Part shown: positions 44,344 through 57,204 of the stretch, in pieces
Layout: the number at the start of each line of letters is the position of its first letter
Position numbering within the stretch: the first letter of the stretch is position 1
NCBI GenBank assembly: GCA_026707735.1
Contig: JAPOWH010000019.1
Span: 62,001 to 126,000, forward strand
Reading direction: 5' to 3'
DNA: 64,000 nt
From: Gammaproteobacteria bacterium
GTDB taxonomy: Bacteria; Pseudomonadota; Gammaproteobacteria; Pseudomonadales; Azotimanducaceae
The notes under the pieces: generated by a model
The model's input: only the letters and a program-made list of their open reading frames with translations
Told to the model about the DNA's origin: nothing
Databases searched by the model: none
Program-made: the position numbers and the translations under genes

Positions 44344-45707
44344 TCATCCTAGGAGCGGGCCAAGTCGGCGGAACGCTCGCCGAATTGCTCAATGACGGTA
44401 CCAACAATCTTTCCGTGGTCGACATCGACAACGATCTGATCCGAAATCTTGAAGAGCGGCTGGAGGGAATCCACACTACTGTGGGCAACGCAGCATTGCC
44501 TAGCACTCTCGAGCAAGCCAACATGGCCTCTGCAGACATGCTTGTTGCCGTTACCGGTTCCGATGAAATCAACATTGTCGCCGCACAAGTCGCCCGTTCA
44601 GCATTCGGCACGCAAAAGGTCATTGCTCGCATCCGCGCGGCCGAATATCCTGCCAACTCTTCCTTTAGCGACGACTTCCTGCAACAAATTCGGATTATCA
44701 ATCCCGAGGCCGAGGTGACTCGGCAAATCGAACAATTGCTGCTCCACCAGAATGCGCTGCAAGTCCATTCGTTCGCCGATGATCTCGTCTCGTGCGTTAG
44801 CTTCAAGGCGGTTGCGGGGAGAGAGCCAACAGGACAAACGGTTGATGAGCTCTTCAGCTATAGGCCGCTACCCAATGTTCGCTTTCTTGCAGTCTACCGA
44901 GGCTATGAACCGATAGCTGCAAACACAGACACCGTGCAGGAGGGAGACGAGCTGTTCGCAATGACGCCTAGCCAGAACATTGACGCAACATTGCAACTGT
45001 GTACCGAAAACCCCACTCCATCGAGAAAGATTTGCATTGCTGGAGGCGGACACATCGGTGCGGCATTGGCTGAGCAGCTGCAGGAGTCTCACATTGTGAG
45101 GGTCATCGAGTACTCCAAGTCGAGGGCGGTAGAGGCGGCCAGAATGCTCAAGGACGGAGTTGTGTATGTGGGGGACGCAACTGATGTCAACAAGCTCAAA
45201 GAATGCGAAATCAGCGATACCGACCTGTTCTGTTCTGTTACCAACGACGATGAAATCAACGTAATGTCTTGCCTTTTGGCCAAACAGCACGGCACGAGGA
45301 GAACGGTCGCATTGCTCAGCAAGGACTCCTACCTCCGACTCATTCACGGCACCACCATCGACGCAGGAATTTCTCCTCAGCGCAGTACCGTAAGCTCCAT
45401 TCTCACCCATGTACGCGAACAAAACGTCAAATCGGCCCATCGCTTGAGAATCGGAGATGCCGAGATTCTGGAAATCGAAATCGCTGGGGAAAGGGGTCAG
45501 AATCGTGTCGTTGGAAAGAGTGTCAGCCAAATCAAACTGCCCAAGGATGCACAATTGGCTGCGGTGGTCCGGAACAAATCCGTGCTTGACCTCGACTCCA
45601 ATCCTCAGTTGGAAATGGAGGATCACGTCGTGATCTTTGTGGGTCATAGTGGACAGGTGCCCAGCGCGCTCAAACCGTTTCGCGCAAGCCAATTCCTGTT
45701 CCTTTAA
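44334..45707 (+). CDS. trkA: Trk potassium uptake regulatory subunit
   Basis: A 457-residue peripheral protein with two RCK units. Each has a Rossmann nucleotide-binding motif (ILGAGQVGGTLAELL near residue 5, IAGGGHIGAALAEQL near residue 230) and a C-terminal TrkA-C domain. It binds NAD(H) or ATP and gates the TrkH potassium channel. The start is a GTG that overlaps rsmB by 10 bp. Its stop shares a base with the trkH start (TAATG), so the two are translationally coupled. Confidence 0.96.
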   Translation: MHIVILGAGQVGGTLAELLNDGTNNLSVVDIDNDLIRNLEERLEGIHTTVGNAALPSTLEQANMASADMLVAVTGSDEINIVAAQVARSAFGTQKVIARIRAAEYPANSSFSDDFLQQIRIINPEAEVTRQIEQLLLHQNALQVHSFADDLVSCVSFKAVAGREPTGQTVDELFSYRPLPNVRFLAVYRGYEPIAANTDTVQEGDELFAMTPSQNIDATLQLCTENPTPSRKICIAGGGHIGAALAEQLQESHIVRVIEYSKSRAVEAARMLKDGVVYVGDATDVNKLKECEISDTDLFCSVTNDDEINVMSCLLAKQHGTRRTVALLSKDSYLRLIHGTTIDAGISPQRSTVSSILTHVREQNVKSAHRLRIGDAEILEIEIAGERGQNRVVGKSVSQIKLPKDAQLAAVVRNKSVLDLDSNPQLEMEDHVVIFVGHSGQVPSALKPFRASQFLFL

Positions 45708-47176
45708 TGCAACCCCGAGCTGTATTCGGAATCCTGGGTGCACTGCTGCTTATTTCAAGCACGACTTTTTTGTGCGGACTAATCACGGCATTTGTCTATG
45801 AAGAGCAGACAATCCTACCGTTTGCCGCATGCCTCGTGTTTTCGCTAGTTGCGGGCATAGGATTCTGGCTGGCTCGAGATCCCTCGCGAGAATTGCGTTC
45901 GCGCGATGCGTTCCTCGTCGTGGGACTCTCCTATGCCACGATTGGGCTGGTGGGGTCCGCGCCATTCCTTCTCATTCCAAACATTGCCTCGAGCATTCCC
46001 GATGCCGTATTCGAGTCTGTATCTGGGTTCACGACTACGGGCGCAACGGTGCTATCGGGCCTTGATGAGTATCCCAAATCGGTTTTGCTCTATAGGCAAC
46101 TGCTGCAGTGGGTGGGCGGCATGGGGATCATCGTGCTTGCTGTTGCGATACTGCCTTTACTGGGTGTGGGTGGAGTCCAACTATACAAAGCCGAAGCGCC
46201 GGGCAGCGAGCGAGAACTGTCCATGCCGCTCCGCGTAAAGGAAACGGCAAAGGCGTTGTGGATGATCTACGTGGGGCTAACTGCCGCTTGCTCTATCGCT
46301 TATGCCTTTGCTGGCATGTCTGTATTCGATGCCATCTGCCATGCGTTGTCAACTGTTGCCATTGGTGGCTTTTCCACGCACGATGCCAGTATCGGTTACT
46401 TCAACAGTGGCGTTATCGAGTCAGTAGCCATCGTGTTCATGTTGATTTCCGGCATCAACTTCATGATCCACTACATCGCATTTCATGGTCGTCGAGGTGA
46501 GAGTTGGATCGGACATGTTGTGCGGTCCTACGCCAACGACAGCGAAATTCGGCTCTATCTGGCAGTAATTCTCGTCGTGACCACAGTTGTCACAGTTCGG
46601 CTGATAAGCGCCACTGACCTAAGCATGCAATCCATGCGCGACGGTATTTTCCAATCCGTCTCATTCGCGACAACCACTGGATTCACAACGGCAAACTACG
46701 AGGCCTGGCCCCTTGTTTGTCCCGCTTTGCTGCTATTTGCCAGCTTCATAGGGGGATGCACGGGGTCAACAGCCGGCGGCATCAAAGTCTATCGTATTCT
46801 CTTGTTGGCTCACCAAGGCATCAGAGAAATCCGAAGGCTGATCCAACCCGGCGCGATCTTCAACGTTTTGGTAGACGGGCGACGGGTAAACGACAGGGTA
46901 TTGGAGACCGCATGGGGATTTCTAGCGGTCTATGCGGCCAGTTTCGTGTTGCTTGTCAGCGCAATGCTGATGCTGGGAGACTTGGACTTCAAATCAGCCT
47001 TTGCGGCCGTCGCAGCGTGCTTGAATAACCTGGGGCCTGGGCTTGGAGAGGTTTCATCCAACTATCAGTCGCTGTCAGGTGGCGAAAAATGGGTGCTGAT
47101 GTTCGCCATGGTGCTCGGACGGCTCGAAATCTTGACCGTTCTCGTTCTATTCGCTCCTCGCTACTGGAGACGCTAG
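45707..47176 (+). CDS. trkH: Trk potassium uptake transmembrane subunit
   Basis: A 489-residue membrane protein of the Trk/Ktr/HKT family with about ten hydrophobic segments and four pore loops, including SVSGFTTTGATVL, TVAIGGFSTHD, SFATTTGFTTANY and AACLNNLGPGLGEV. The glycines of each loop form the potassium filter. It forms the channel gated by TrkA, whose gene ends on its start codon. The last residues (LEILTVLVLFAPRYWRR) are typical of the family. Confidence 0.96.
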   Translation: MQPRAVFGILGALLLISSTTFLCGLITAFVYEEQTILPFAACLVFSLVAGIGFWLARDPSRELRSRDAFLVVGLSYATIGLVGSAPFLLIPNIASSIPDAVFESVSGFTTTGATVLSGLDEYPKSVLLYRQLLQWVGGMGIIVLAVAILPLLGVGGVQLYKAEAPGSERELSMPLRVKETAKALWMIYVGLTAACSIAYAFAGMSVFDAICHALSTVAIGGFSTHDASIGYFNSGVIESVAIVFMLISGINFMIHYIAFHGRRGESWIGHVVRSYANDSEIRLYLAVILVVTTVVTVRLISATDLSMQSMRDGIFQSVSFATTTGFTTANYEAWPLVCPALLLFASFIGGCTGSTAGGIKVYRILLLAHQGIREIRRLIQPGAIFNVLVDGRRVNDRVLETAWGFLAVYAASFVLLVSAMLMLGDLDFKSAFAAVAACLNNLGPGLGEVSSNYQSLSGGEKWVLMFAMVLGRLEILTVLVLFAPRYWRR

Positions 47177-47180
47177 CCAC

Positions 47181-50386
<3,206 letters not shown>

Positions 50387-50395
50387 TCAGTCCAA

Positions 50396-50411
50396 TGTTC
50401 CACGTGGAACA
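50396..50411. promoter_or_regulatory. parS partition site between recF and gyrB
   Basis: A perfect TGTTCCACGTGGAACA palindrome, flanked by A and T to give 18 bp, in the short gap between the recF stop (50424) and the gyrB start (50335). It is identical to the site in rsmB and about 3.8 kb from oriC. It should nucleate ParB loading for chromosome segregation by the parAB genes at 61-63 kb. Confidence 0.95.
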
Positions 50412-50423
50412 TCGGGTCATTGC

Positions 50424-51521
50424 CTATGCTTCGGCCAACCTTCCCTTGTTCATTCTGACAATGAGGGGAACGATTGGAGAAATGTCCCTCCACATTGTAA
50501 TTATATCACTTTCTTGTGTTGTTGTCGCAACAACCTGCGATCCTGTTCGAAGCAGCGCCTCGAAAAATCGACGACCATATTCCTCGTCAAATTCCGACGC
50601 CACATCGTCAATCAGCACCACCGATGGAATCGACCGGCTATTCAAGTACCTGACCTGTGCAAGCTTCATTGCGCACGCGACCGCCTTCGCCTGTCCTCTG
50701 GACAAGGATCGGGCAGACGCTCCAACATCTTGGCCTGTTTCAGTATCGAGCGTTCGGATCCTTACTTCGGAGCGATGTGGACCCAATCGCGTCATTCCGT
50801 ATTTTAACTCAAGAACATGGTCCTTTGCAAGCCCTTCGAGCAGACTTTGTCCCTGCCATCCTCGGACATAATCCAAATTAATCCGTATGTTAGGCGCAAT
50901 TTCGCTAAGCTGTTGACGAAAGCTGCTCCTAATCTCTGCAAAAATTTTCTCTCGGGTTTTCGTGACAGTGTCTGCGTGTTCGGCCAACTGAACGGTCCAG
51001 CTGTTCAAGTCTGGCGATCTGCTCTTCAAAGCTGCATTTCGTTGGCGCAAAGCACGCTGAAACGAACGCAGCTCGTGCATGTATCCAGGGTCGGCATGGA
51101 ACACCGCCCAATCCAGCCAAAGCCTCCTCCCGGCGGGGGGCCCGAACACTAGGTCGGATACGTCCGGAAGGAAAATCTGAAGGGGAATCGCAGAGGCAAT
51201 TTGGGAGATCTGACGCACATCCGTCTCATTCATGCGCATCCGCACCTTCGCGTTGCGCAACTTTCGGAGACCGATCTTTAGCGCGTGTCCTTCGTGCCGG
51301 CCTGCGGCCGTCGCAAGCAACTCGTCCTCGCCGAACGTAATCAGCGAATCAAGCCCTCCAGACCTAAACGAACGTCCCCGGACCAGCAGGTGAATGGCTT
51401 CGAGCAGAGTGGTTTTACCGGCTCCATTGGCGCCAACAATGAGGTTTGAGTTGGGGCTTAGCCGTAGCTCCGCGCGTCTGACAATTCGTACGTTGTGTAC
51501 GTCAAGCCGATCAAGAATCAC
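50424..51521 (-). CDS. recF: DNA replication and repair protein RecF
   Basis: A 365-residue SMC-like ATPase that helps load RecA at gaps. The N-terminal Walker A is GANGAGKTT, the signature region is LSRGQAKAVACAMKLAQ and the Walker B is VVLIDDVASEFD. It overlaps the dnaN stop by 4 bp, the usual coupled arrangement. Length fits the family. Confidence 0.96.
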   Translation of the reverse strand: MILDRLDVHNVRIVRRAELRLSPNSNLIVGANGAGKTTLLEAIHLLVRGRSFRSGGLDSLITFGEDELLATAAGRHEGHALKIGLRKLRNAKVRMRMNETDVRQISQIASAIPLQIFLPDVSDLVFGPPAGRRLWLDWAVFHADPGYMHELRSFQRALRQRNAALKSRSPDLNSWTVQLAEHADTVTKTREKIFAEIRSSFRQQLSEIAPNIRINLDYVRGWQGQSLLEGLAKDHVLELKYGMTRLGPHRSEVRIRTLDTETGQDVGASARSLSRGQAKAVACAMKLAQVRYLNSRSIPSVVLIDDVASEFDEEYGRRFFEALLRTGSQVVATTTQESDIITMWRDISPIVPLIVRMNKGRLAEA

Positions 51522-52627
51522 CCTCGGATGGGAGACACGATGAACATGAGATCGAGCTGCTCGGTGGAATCCACCCTGATGGACTGTGTGGGAGACGGAA
51601 TATGGAAGCGCACTTCATCGCACTCGAAGGTGCCCAGGACATTCTGCAGACGATCATGCCGAAAAATAACGTTTGTAGTGTTTTCCCCAAAGTCCACGGG
51701 AATCACGACCTCGGCCCTGTCGCCCACTTCGGTGTTCGCTGTAATCTTCATCAAGTCTTTGTCGACCTCGAAAAACACCTTAAGTCCCTCGTCTGACAGC
51801 GTCGCAGCCTGAGATATCCCGCGCACCAAAGTCGTGCGGTCGCACGAAAAACGTATATCGTCCTCGGGCGGAACGACCTTCTGATAGGCTGGAAACTTGG
51901 TTTCAATCAGATTCGTGGTCAGGGCACGCTGCTCCCCTTCAACGCTTAGCGCGTTACCTCCAATGGCCACCGACATCGAACCGCTTTGACCTGTGAATCC
52001 GCGAACGATTTCATGGACAGCCTTGCGAGGAATCAGCGCAGTTATCGTCGAGTCCGTGTCCACGTGGATGTCCTTCTTGGTGCAAATGCACATGATCATG
52101 CCGTCCGTAGCAACCGCACGGACGTGCGCGGATGTCAGCTCAAGCAAGGCAGCATTCAAATGTTGCCTGACGTCGTTTTGAGCCATAGACGAGGAAGCAG
52201 CGCGGAGTAAGTAGAGGAAGTCGTCCACAGCAAGTGTGGTCTCCACGGGATCCACGATCTTGACGTCAGGCGGAAACTCGTTAGCCGGCATCGTTGCCAG
52301 CACGAACTCGGAGCGACCGATCGTCAGCTTCACTCCGGAGGAAATGGTCGAAACCTCCGCGATGCTGCCGTCGGCGCCTACGGAGTTCACGACGTCCAGG
52401 CTTCGCCGGCCCGGTATCGTTGTCGCGCCGGGCTCAACAACCTCCAATGCTTCGAGTTGCGCCATCAACGACATGTTGTGGTCGGTTGCACGCAGCACAA
52501 CCACACCATCGGCGTTGACTTCGACTAGTACGTTCGTAAGGATTGGGTACGTGAACTTGCGTTCGATCACACCGGTGACGTACTGCAACGCGTCACCCAA
52601 CTGCTTTAGGTCAACATTAAACTTCAT
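51518..52627 (-). CDS. dnaN: DNA polymerase III beta subunit (sliding clamp)
   Basis: A 369-residue clamp of three similar domains. The N-terminus MKFNVDLKQLGDALQYVTGV and the C-terminal PTQSIRVDSTEQLDLMFIVSPIR are typical, the latter around the clamp's protein-binding cleft. Two copies ring the DNA and tether the polymerase. It follows dnaA by 34 bp and overlaps recF by 4 bp, so dnaA-dnaN-recF are one transcript, perhaps with gyrB. Confidence 0.97.
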   Translation of the reverse strand: MKFNVDLKQLGDALQYVTGVIERKFTYPILTNVLVEVNADGVVVLRATDHNMSLMAQLEALEVVEPGATTIPGRRSLDVVNSVGADGSIAEVSTISSGVKLTIGRSEFVLATMPANEFPPDVKIVDPVETTLAVDDFLYLLRAASSSMAQNDVRQHLNAALLELTSAHVRAVATDGMIMCICTKKDIHVDTDSTITALIPRKAVHEIVRGFTGQSGSMSVAIGGNALSVEGEQRALTTNLIETKFPAYQKVVPPEDDIRFSCDRTTLVRGISQAATLSDEGLKVFFEVDKDLMKITANTEVGDRAEVVIPVDFGENTTNVIFRHDRLQNVLGTFECDEVRFHIPSPTQSIRVDSTEQLDLMFIVSPIRG

Positions 52628-52661
52628 GTCGGTCTCCCTTCACGACTTCCGCGGGCTTGAC

Positions 52662-53987
52662 TCACGAGGTGAGCGCCCTGGCTAATCGTGTGTAGTCCTC
52701 TTCGATCTGCGTATCCGTATCCCGAAGCTCCTTGATGCGTCGGATCGCGTTCAGAACCGTTGTATGGTCCTTGCCGAAGTGCTGTCCTATCGACTGCAGT
52801 GGCATATCGGTCAGTTCATGCGCCAACGCCATTGCCATCTGTCTGGGACGCACAATCTTGTGCACCCGCGTGGGAATGTGCAAGTCGGCTAAACGAATAT
52901 GATAGTAGTCAGCGACCTCCTTCTGGATCTTGTCGATGCTGACTGCCCTGCGATGTATGGCGAAAAGGTCGCGCAAAGTCTCCTTTACCATCTCGATGCT
53001 TATTCGCACTCCGCCGAATTGTGCGGCAAGAAGTACCTGACGTAGAGCTCCTTCGAGCTCTCGAACGTTACTCTTGACTCGCTGAGCAATGTGCAGTGCC
53101 ACGTCCAAATCCAGCGACACGCCTTGCTCCGCCGCCTTCTGCACCAATATCGCTGCTCGAGTCTCCAAGTCGGGTGGCTTGACTTCCGCCGTTATGCCCA
53201 TGACGAAACGCGAACGTAGACGCGCGTCTAACCCATTGATCTCACTGGGGTACTGATCACTTGACAAGACGATCTGAGTGCGCTCCATGGCTATCAGCGC
53301 ATTGAAAACATGGAAAAACTCTTCCTGACACTTGTCCTTCGCGGCGAAGAACTGTATGTCGTCCACCAGCAAAACATCTGCAGCATGAAAAGGTTCAGTA
53401 AATCGTCGCACCTGCTCTGAACTATTGGGCTTTGTCAACGCCTTGACCATTTCGGACACAAACGTTTGTGCGTGCATGTAGGTGACTTCGTTCTGCGGAG
53501 TGTGGGACTTGATGTAGTTGCCGACTGCCTGCATAAGGTGCGTCTTGCCCAAACCTACGCCTCCGTAGATGAAGAAAGGATTGAACTTGGTTGCTGGGCT
53601 GGCAGCAACCTCAAGCGCGACGTTTCTCACCCAGCTGTTCGACCCACCTTCGACAAATCTGTCAAACGTGAAATCCACTTTGAGCGTTGATCCATTGCGA
53701 GCGGAGGGCGCGCGTGCAGGAATCGCCGCTCTCTGATCCACGTCCCCTACGCGAAGACGTACATCTCGAATCGGATATCCCGGATCGCCAAACTGATTGC
53801 ACAGCTCCCTTATGCGTTCAAGATATTTCTTGGTTACTGTGCGGCACACATATTGATTGTGGGCCACTAAAGTCAAATCACTCCCGTCATTGAACGCCTG
53901 CAGCGGCCTAATCCACTGATTGAAGTCCCTGGTCGACGTTTCTTCCTCCAGTTGATCTAGACACTTTCTCCATACTTCCGATTCCAT
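52662..53987 (-). CDS. dnaA: Chromosomal replication initiator DnaA
   Basis: A 441-residue initiator. Domain I begins VWRKCLDQLEEETSTRDFNQWIRPL. The AAA+ domain has NPFFIYGGVGLGKTHLMQAVGN (Walker A within) and LLVDDIQFFAAKDKCQEEFFHVFN (Walker B). Domain IV carries the DnaA signature PRQMAMALAHELTDMPLQSIGQHFGKDHTTVL, which reads DnaA boxes. Domain II is short. The gene lies directly left of the origin spacer that holds the boxes. It heads the dnaA-dnaN-recF transcript. Confidence 0.98.
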   Translation of the reverse strand: MESEVWRKCLDQLEEETSTRDFNQWIRPLQAFNDGSDLTLVAHNQYVCRTVTKKYLERIRELCNQFGDPGYPIRDVRLRVGDVDQRAAIPARAPSARNGSTLKVDFTFDRFVEGGSNSWVRNVALEVAASPATKFNPFFIYGGVGLGKTHLMQAVGNYIKSHTPQNEVTYMHAQTFVSEMVKALTKPNSSEQVRRFTEPFHAADVLLVDDIQFFAAKDKCQEEFFHVFNALIAMERTQIVLSSDQYPSEINGLDARLRSRFVMGITAEVKPPDLETRAAILVQKAAEQGVSLDLDVALHIAQRVKSNVRELEGALRQVLLAAQFGGVRISIEMVKETLRDLFAIHRRAVSIDKIQKEVADYYHIRLADLHIPTRVHKIVRPRQMAMALAHELTDMPLQSIGQHFGKDHTTVLNAIRRIKELRDTDTQIEEDYTRLARALTS

Positions 53988-54038
53988 TAATAGTTGCGCC
54001 CTCTAATTCGTTTGGTTCTGACCAATCCCGTTTCTAAG

Positions 54039-54065
54039 ATTGTAATTAGATGAAGAAGCTGCCAA
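54039..54065 (-). promoter_or_regulatory. Possible dnaA promoter
   Basis: On the minus strand TTGGCA (54060-54065) and TACAAT (54039-54044) are separated by 15 bp, a little short of ideal, about 50 bp upstream of the dnaA ATG. It is the best pair I could see, but remains tentative. Confidence 0.35.
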
Positions 54066-54179
54066 CGACCCTCCAATGCAGAATCCAAACGCCAAAAATT
54101 GACCAAAATTCTCGCTCTACCGAGACATTTCCCACCTGTCACGATTTCGAACGGCAAAAAGCCCTAGATGTTGGGTCGT

Positions 54180-54545
54180 ACTTGAATGTCATTTCCCTTA
54201 AAGAAAGTAGAGAATCCGACCACAGTCAACTCACCGTTCCATGTGCATAAATTGTTATTAACTTGTGGATAACTCAGGAAACGCACCAACACCGAGATTT
54301 GTACAAATTGATCCACAATGCTGACACGAGGTTATCCACCGAATTTTGTTGCGCTCAAACCGCAGAAATTACGCAACCTGAATAGCATATGCACTGATTA
54401 CTGTGTGCCCTACAACCACAACTACATCCATTCTTTCTCCACTTTGCCTATTCATTTCAGTTTGCTGCATTGTGCATTACATTAGTCAGGCAGATTAATT
54501 GTGTTGTTGTTTGTTGTTCTGCATTGCAGACGCGAAAAATTCCCC
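54180..54545. other. Chromosomal replication origin (oriC) with DnaA boxes
   Basis: The spacer between dnaA and rpmH holds two perfect TTATNCACA boxes in reverse orientation (54242-54250 TGTGCATAA and 54264-54272 TGTGGATAA). One-mismatch boxes lie at 54309-54317 (TGATCCACA), 54332-54340 (TTATCCACC) and 54471-54479 (TGTGCATTA). Right of the main cluster, about 54410-54540, the sequence becomes rich in A and T with TTGTTG-type runs, a candidate unwinding element. The flanking genes are those that border oriC in many bacteria. The exact ends are approximate. Confidence 0.85.
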
Positions 54546-54577
54546 GTTCTGCAGTGAAGGGTTCGTGCTGCGCCGGT

Positions 54578-54605
54578 TTGACACGCACATGCGGAAGGCT
54601 AAAAT
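54578..54605 (+). promoter_or_regulatory. Sigma-70-type promoter for rpmH
   Basis: TTGACA (54578-54583) and TAAAAT (54600-54605) with a 16-bp spacer, 35 bp upstream of the rpmH start. Both hexamers are near consensus. It should drive rpmH-rnpA-yidD-yidC. Confidence 0.8.
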
Positions 54606-54640
54606 GAGCGACCATTCCGTTCCGCCCAGCGTCAGGCAAC

Positions 54641-54775
54641 ATGAAACGTACCTTCCAGCCAAGCAATGTATCGAGAAAACGAACTCACGGTTTCCGCAAG
54701 AGAATGTCGACGAAGAACGGGCGAAAGGTCATCAACGCACGTAGAGCGAAGGGTCGAAAGCGCATTGCGGTCTAG
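54641..54775 (+). CDS. rpmH: Ribosomal protein L34
   Basis: A 44-residue basic protein: it begins [19 protein letters not shown], continues with [11 protein letters not shown] and ends [11 protein letters not shown]. This is bacterial L34 of the large ribosomal subunit, at its standard length and position next to oriC. The gene ends 3 bp before the TTG start of rnpA. The start has no strong ribosome site; the AGGCAAC just upstream is the nearest purine run. Confidence 0.98.
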   Translation: MKRTFQPSNVSRKRTHGFRKRMSTKNGRKVINARRAKGRKRIAV

Positions 54776-54778
54776 TCA

Positions 54779-55153
54779 TTGAACGAACGGTTCACTTCGC
54801 CGCAGTACAAGTTTGGACCCCATCAAAGACTCACAAATTCGAGCGAATACGAACCGGTGCTAAACCATCCAGACGGAGTGTTTCGATCCGGACCAATTCG
54901 AATCTTGGCAAAGAGCTCTGCGCTAGGTAACGCACGACTGGGATTGGTGATTCCAAAACGCGTGGTTCGAAAGTCGACGGATCGCAATGGTATAAAGCGC
55001 ATCGTCAGGGAATGGTTTCGCACGAATAGTCGAGATATTCCGTCGGTAGATGTAGTCGTGATCATTAGATCTCGGCCGTCGGACAGCAGGAATACCGGCT
55101 TGTTGATTCGGTCGGCCTTGGAGAGATGGAAGCGCTCAATTGGGTCAAGCTAG
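54779..55153 (+). CDS. rnpA: Ribonuclease P protein component
   Basis: A 124-residue basic protein that supports the RNase P RNA in cutting tRNA 5' leaders. The conserved block [17 protein letters not shown] (RNR motif) and [10 protein letters not shown] are present. The start is a TTG only 3 bp after the rpmH stop, as in many bacteria where the two are coupled. It overlaps yidD by 14 bp. Confidence 0.95.
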   Translation: MNERFTSPQYKFGPHQRLTNSSEYEPVLNHPDGVFRSGPIRILAKSSALGNARLGLVIPKRVVRKSTDRNGIKRIVREWFRTNSRDIPSVDVVVIIRSRPSDSRNTGLLIRSALERWKRSIGSS

Positions 55154-55445
55154 CTCACTAGAAAACAATTCCGAGAAGAAGGATTTGTCGCTTGCCGCTC
55201 GTTTCGCTTCGTGCGTCATTCGGTTCTATCAGATCGCGTTTTCACCGTTGCTTGGGCCGACCTGCCGTTTCTATCCGACGTGTTCAAGCTACGCGCTTGA
55301 AGCAATAAGAGAGCACGGATTCTTGAAAGGGAGCTGGCTAGCAGTTTGCCGTATAGGCAAATGCCATCCATTCCACCCAGGCGGAGTGGATTTTGTACCA
55401 CCAGGTAAAAGCGCCAACAAGGAGAATGCGCATGACTCTGCCTGA
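55140..55445 (+). CDS. yidD: Membrane protein insertion efficiency factor YidD
   Basis: A 101-residue protein with the YidD core: [34 protein letters not shown] and HPFHPGGVD. The conserved cysteines and the amphipathic N-terminal helix are in place. It assists YidC-dependent insertion of inner-membrane proteins. It overlaps rnpA at its start and yidC at its end by 14 bp each, so translation of the three is coupled. Confidence 0.95.
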   Translation: MGQASSLENNSEKKDLSLAARFASCVIRFYQIAFSPLLGPTCRFYPTCSSYALEAIREHGFLKGSWLAVCRIGKCHPFHPGGVDFVPPGKSANKENAHDSA

Positions 55446-57168
55446 CATTCAGCGCATACTTCTGCTGGTCGGAATTGCCATATGTGCCTACTTGTTGGTT
55501 CAAGCTTGGGTAAGCGACGCGGAGAAGAGAGCGCAGGAGTCCGACGCCGGAACCGTTCAGTCATCTCCTCTTTCACACGATGAGGTAGCCAATCCCGGCT
55601 CGACACCTGATCCGACCGACGAGCAGGAAACTTTGGGAGATTCGGCGGCGGGGTCGGAGAGCGACGTTCCAGACTCGACGCTGATTCAAACATCCGAAGG
55701 GTCCATCGTTGCGCAGGACACCCAATCTCCGGATCGAGCGTTGATACAAGTGACAACGCCGTTGTACTACGTATGGATCGATCCGGTGGGGGGCGACATC
55801 GTCGGCGTCAAGCTCATCCAGTATCCAGTGAGTCTTCGTGAGCCAGACACGCCCATGACGTTGTTGGATCGACGGTTCGACCGCACATACGTCGCACAGA
55901 GTGGTCTAACCGGCGCGGACGGTTTCGATCAATCGCAAAGTCGCCCTACCTACCGCGTGTCGAAAACGGATTGGGTGCTGAATCAGGAAACTTTGGAAGT
56001 GCCGCTGACATACGAGCAGGACGGCGTTCAGATAACAAAGACATTCACGTTTCATGAAACCGAATATCACGTGGACGTGGACTATGTGGTGCGCAATGGC
56101 ATGGATCGCGAATTCTCCGCCATTTTCTTCGCCCAATTGAAACGTGACGGCGGTCCGGTCGATGGGGAGCGGGGTGGATTCATTCGACCGCCGGCGTACG
56201 TTGGCGGTGCAGCTACGACGAATGAAAAGCGCTACAAAAGGTTAAAGTTCAAGGACTTGGAAAAGAGTCCGTTCCGAGAACCGGTCACCGGAGGGTGGGT
56301 TGCCATCGTGCAGCACTACTTTCTGTCAGCTTGGATCCCCGAACAGGGCGTGAACAATCTATTGTTCGCCAATCGTGATCGACAGGGGAACTATCGGATC
56401 GGATTCACAGCTCCCGCACAAGTCGTTCCAGCTGGTTCAACAGGCAACTATGGAGCGACGTTCTACGTGGGACCCAAGCATCAACGCACTTTGGAAGCTC
56501 TTGCAGCGCATCTGTCGCTCACCGTTGACTACGGCTTCTTTTGGTGGCTGTCAATGCCAATGTTCAAAGTGCTGGAATGGATCCAGTCACTTGTTCAGAA
56601 CTGGGGACTGGCGATCATCTTGATGACGATTCTCATCAAGACAGCGCTTTTTCCGCTGTCTCAGATGAGCTACAAGTCAATGGCAAAGATGCGTAAGTTG
56701 TCGCCTCAGATCAAACGCATTCAAGAGAGATTCGGAAATGATCGCCAACGTGTAGGCCAGGAAATGATGGCGCTGTATTCAAAGGAGAAGACTAATCCTT
56801 TGGCTGGTTGCCTGCCGATGTTGCTCCAGATGCCGGTGTTCTTCGCTTTGTACTGGGTATTAATCGAAAGCGTGGAACTCCGGCAAGCGCCATTCATGCT
56901 ATGGATACGCGATCTCAGCGCGATGGATCCGTTGTTTGTGCTTCCGATCTTGAACGCCGGCGCGATGTTTCTCATGCAGCGATTGAATCCCCCGATGCCA
57001 GATCCCATGCAGCAGCGGGTCATGATGATGATGCCTATCATGTTTGGATTCATCTGCGTTTTCATGCCTGCCGGACTCGTACTCTACTGGGTCGTGAACA
57101 GCCTGTACTCGATGGCTCATCACTACTGGGCGCTAAAGCGGGCGGGGGCCGCGCACGCCACCACGTAA
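55432..57168 (+). CDS. yidC: Membrane protein insertase YidC
   Basis: A 578-residue insertase of Gram-negative type. It has an N-terminal helix ([20 protein letters not shown]), a large periplasmic beta domain (about residues 70-330) and the five-helix insertase core near the C-terminus with [19 protein letters not shown] and [18 protein letters not shown]. The ATG at 55432 is preferred because AAGGAGA stands at correct spacing; the ATG at 55426 is too close and the frame is open to 55393. A weakly acidic linker (about 40-105) separates anchor and domain. It inserts inner-membrane proteins alone or with Sec. Confidence 0.97.
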   Translation: MTLPDIQRILLLVGIAICAYLLVQAWVSDAEKRAQESDAGTVQSSPLSHDEVANPGSTPDPTDEQETLGDSAAGSESDVPDSTLIQTSEGSIVAQDTQSPDRALIQVTTPLYYVWIDPVGGDIVGVKLIQYPVSLREPDTPMTLLDRRFDRTYVAQSGLTGADGFDQSQSRPTYRVSKTDWVLNQETLEVPLTYEQDGVQITKTFTFHETEYHVDVDYVVRNGMDREFSAIFFAQLKRDGGPVDGERGGFIRPPAYVGGAATTNEKRYKRLKFKDLEKSPFREPVTGGWVAIVQHYFLSAWIPEQGVNNLLFANRDRQGNYRIGFTAPAQVVPAGSTGNYGATFYVGPKHQRTLEALAAHLSLTVDYGFFWWLSMPMFKVLEWIQSLVQNWGLAIILMTILIKTALFPLSQMSYKSMAKMRKLSPQIKRIQERFGNDRQRVGQEMMALYSKEKTNPLAGCLPMLLQMPVFFALYWVLIESVELRQAPFMLWIRDLSAMDPLFVLPILNAGAMFLMQRLNPPMPDPMQQRVMMMMPIMFGFICVFMPAGLVLYWVVNSLYSMAHHYWALKRAGAAHATT

Positions 57169-57204
57169 GCGAATTTCAACGTACCATCTAAGGCACGTCC
57201 TTCC

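Noticed and set aside
50395..50871. 158-codon plus-strand frame that opens at the parS site
   Set aside because: It runs antisense to recF and its residues have no recognisable pattern; recF is unmistakable.
52058..52073. parS-like GTCCACGTGGATG in dnaN, and similar CACGTGG cores at 60704 and 61291
   Set aside because: Only the central six to ten bases match; the outer arms are not palindromic, unlike the two perfect sites.
54499..54744. 81-codon frame overlapping rpmH
   Set aside because: It is out of frame with L34, which matches the family over its full length.
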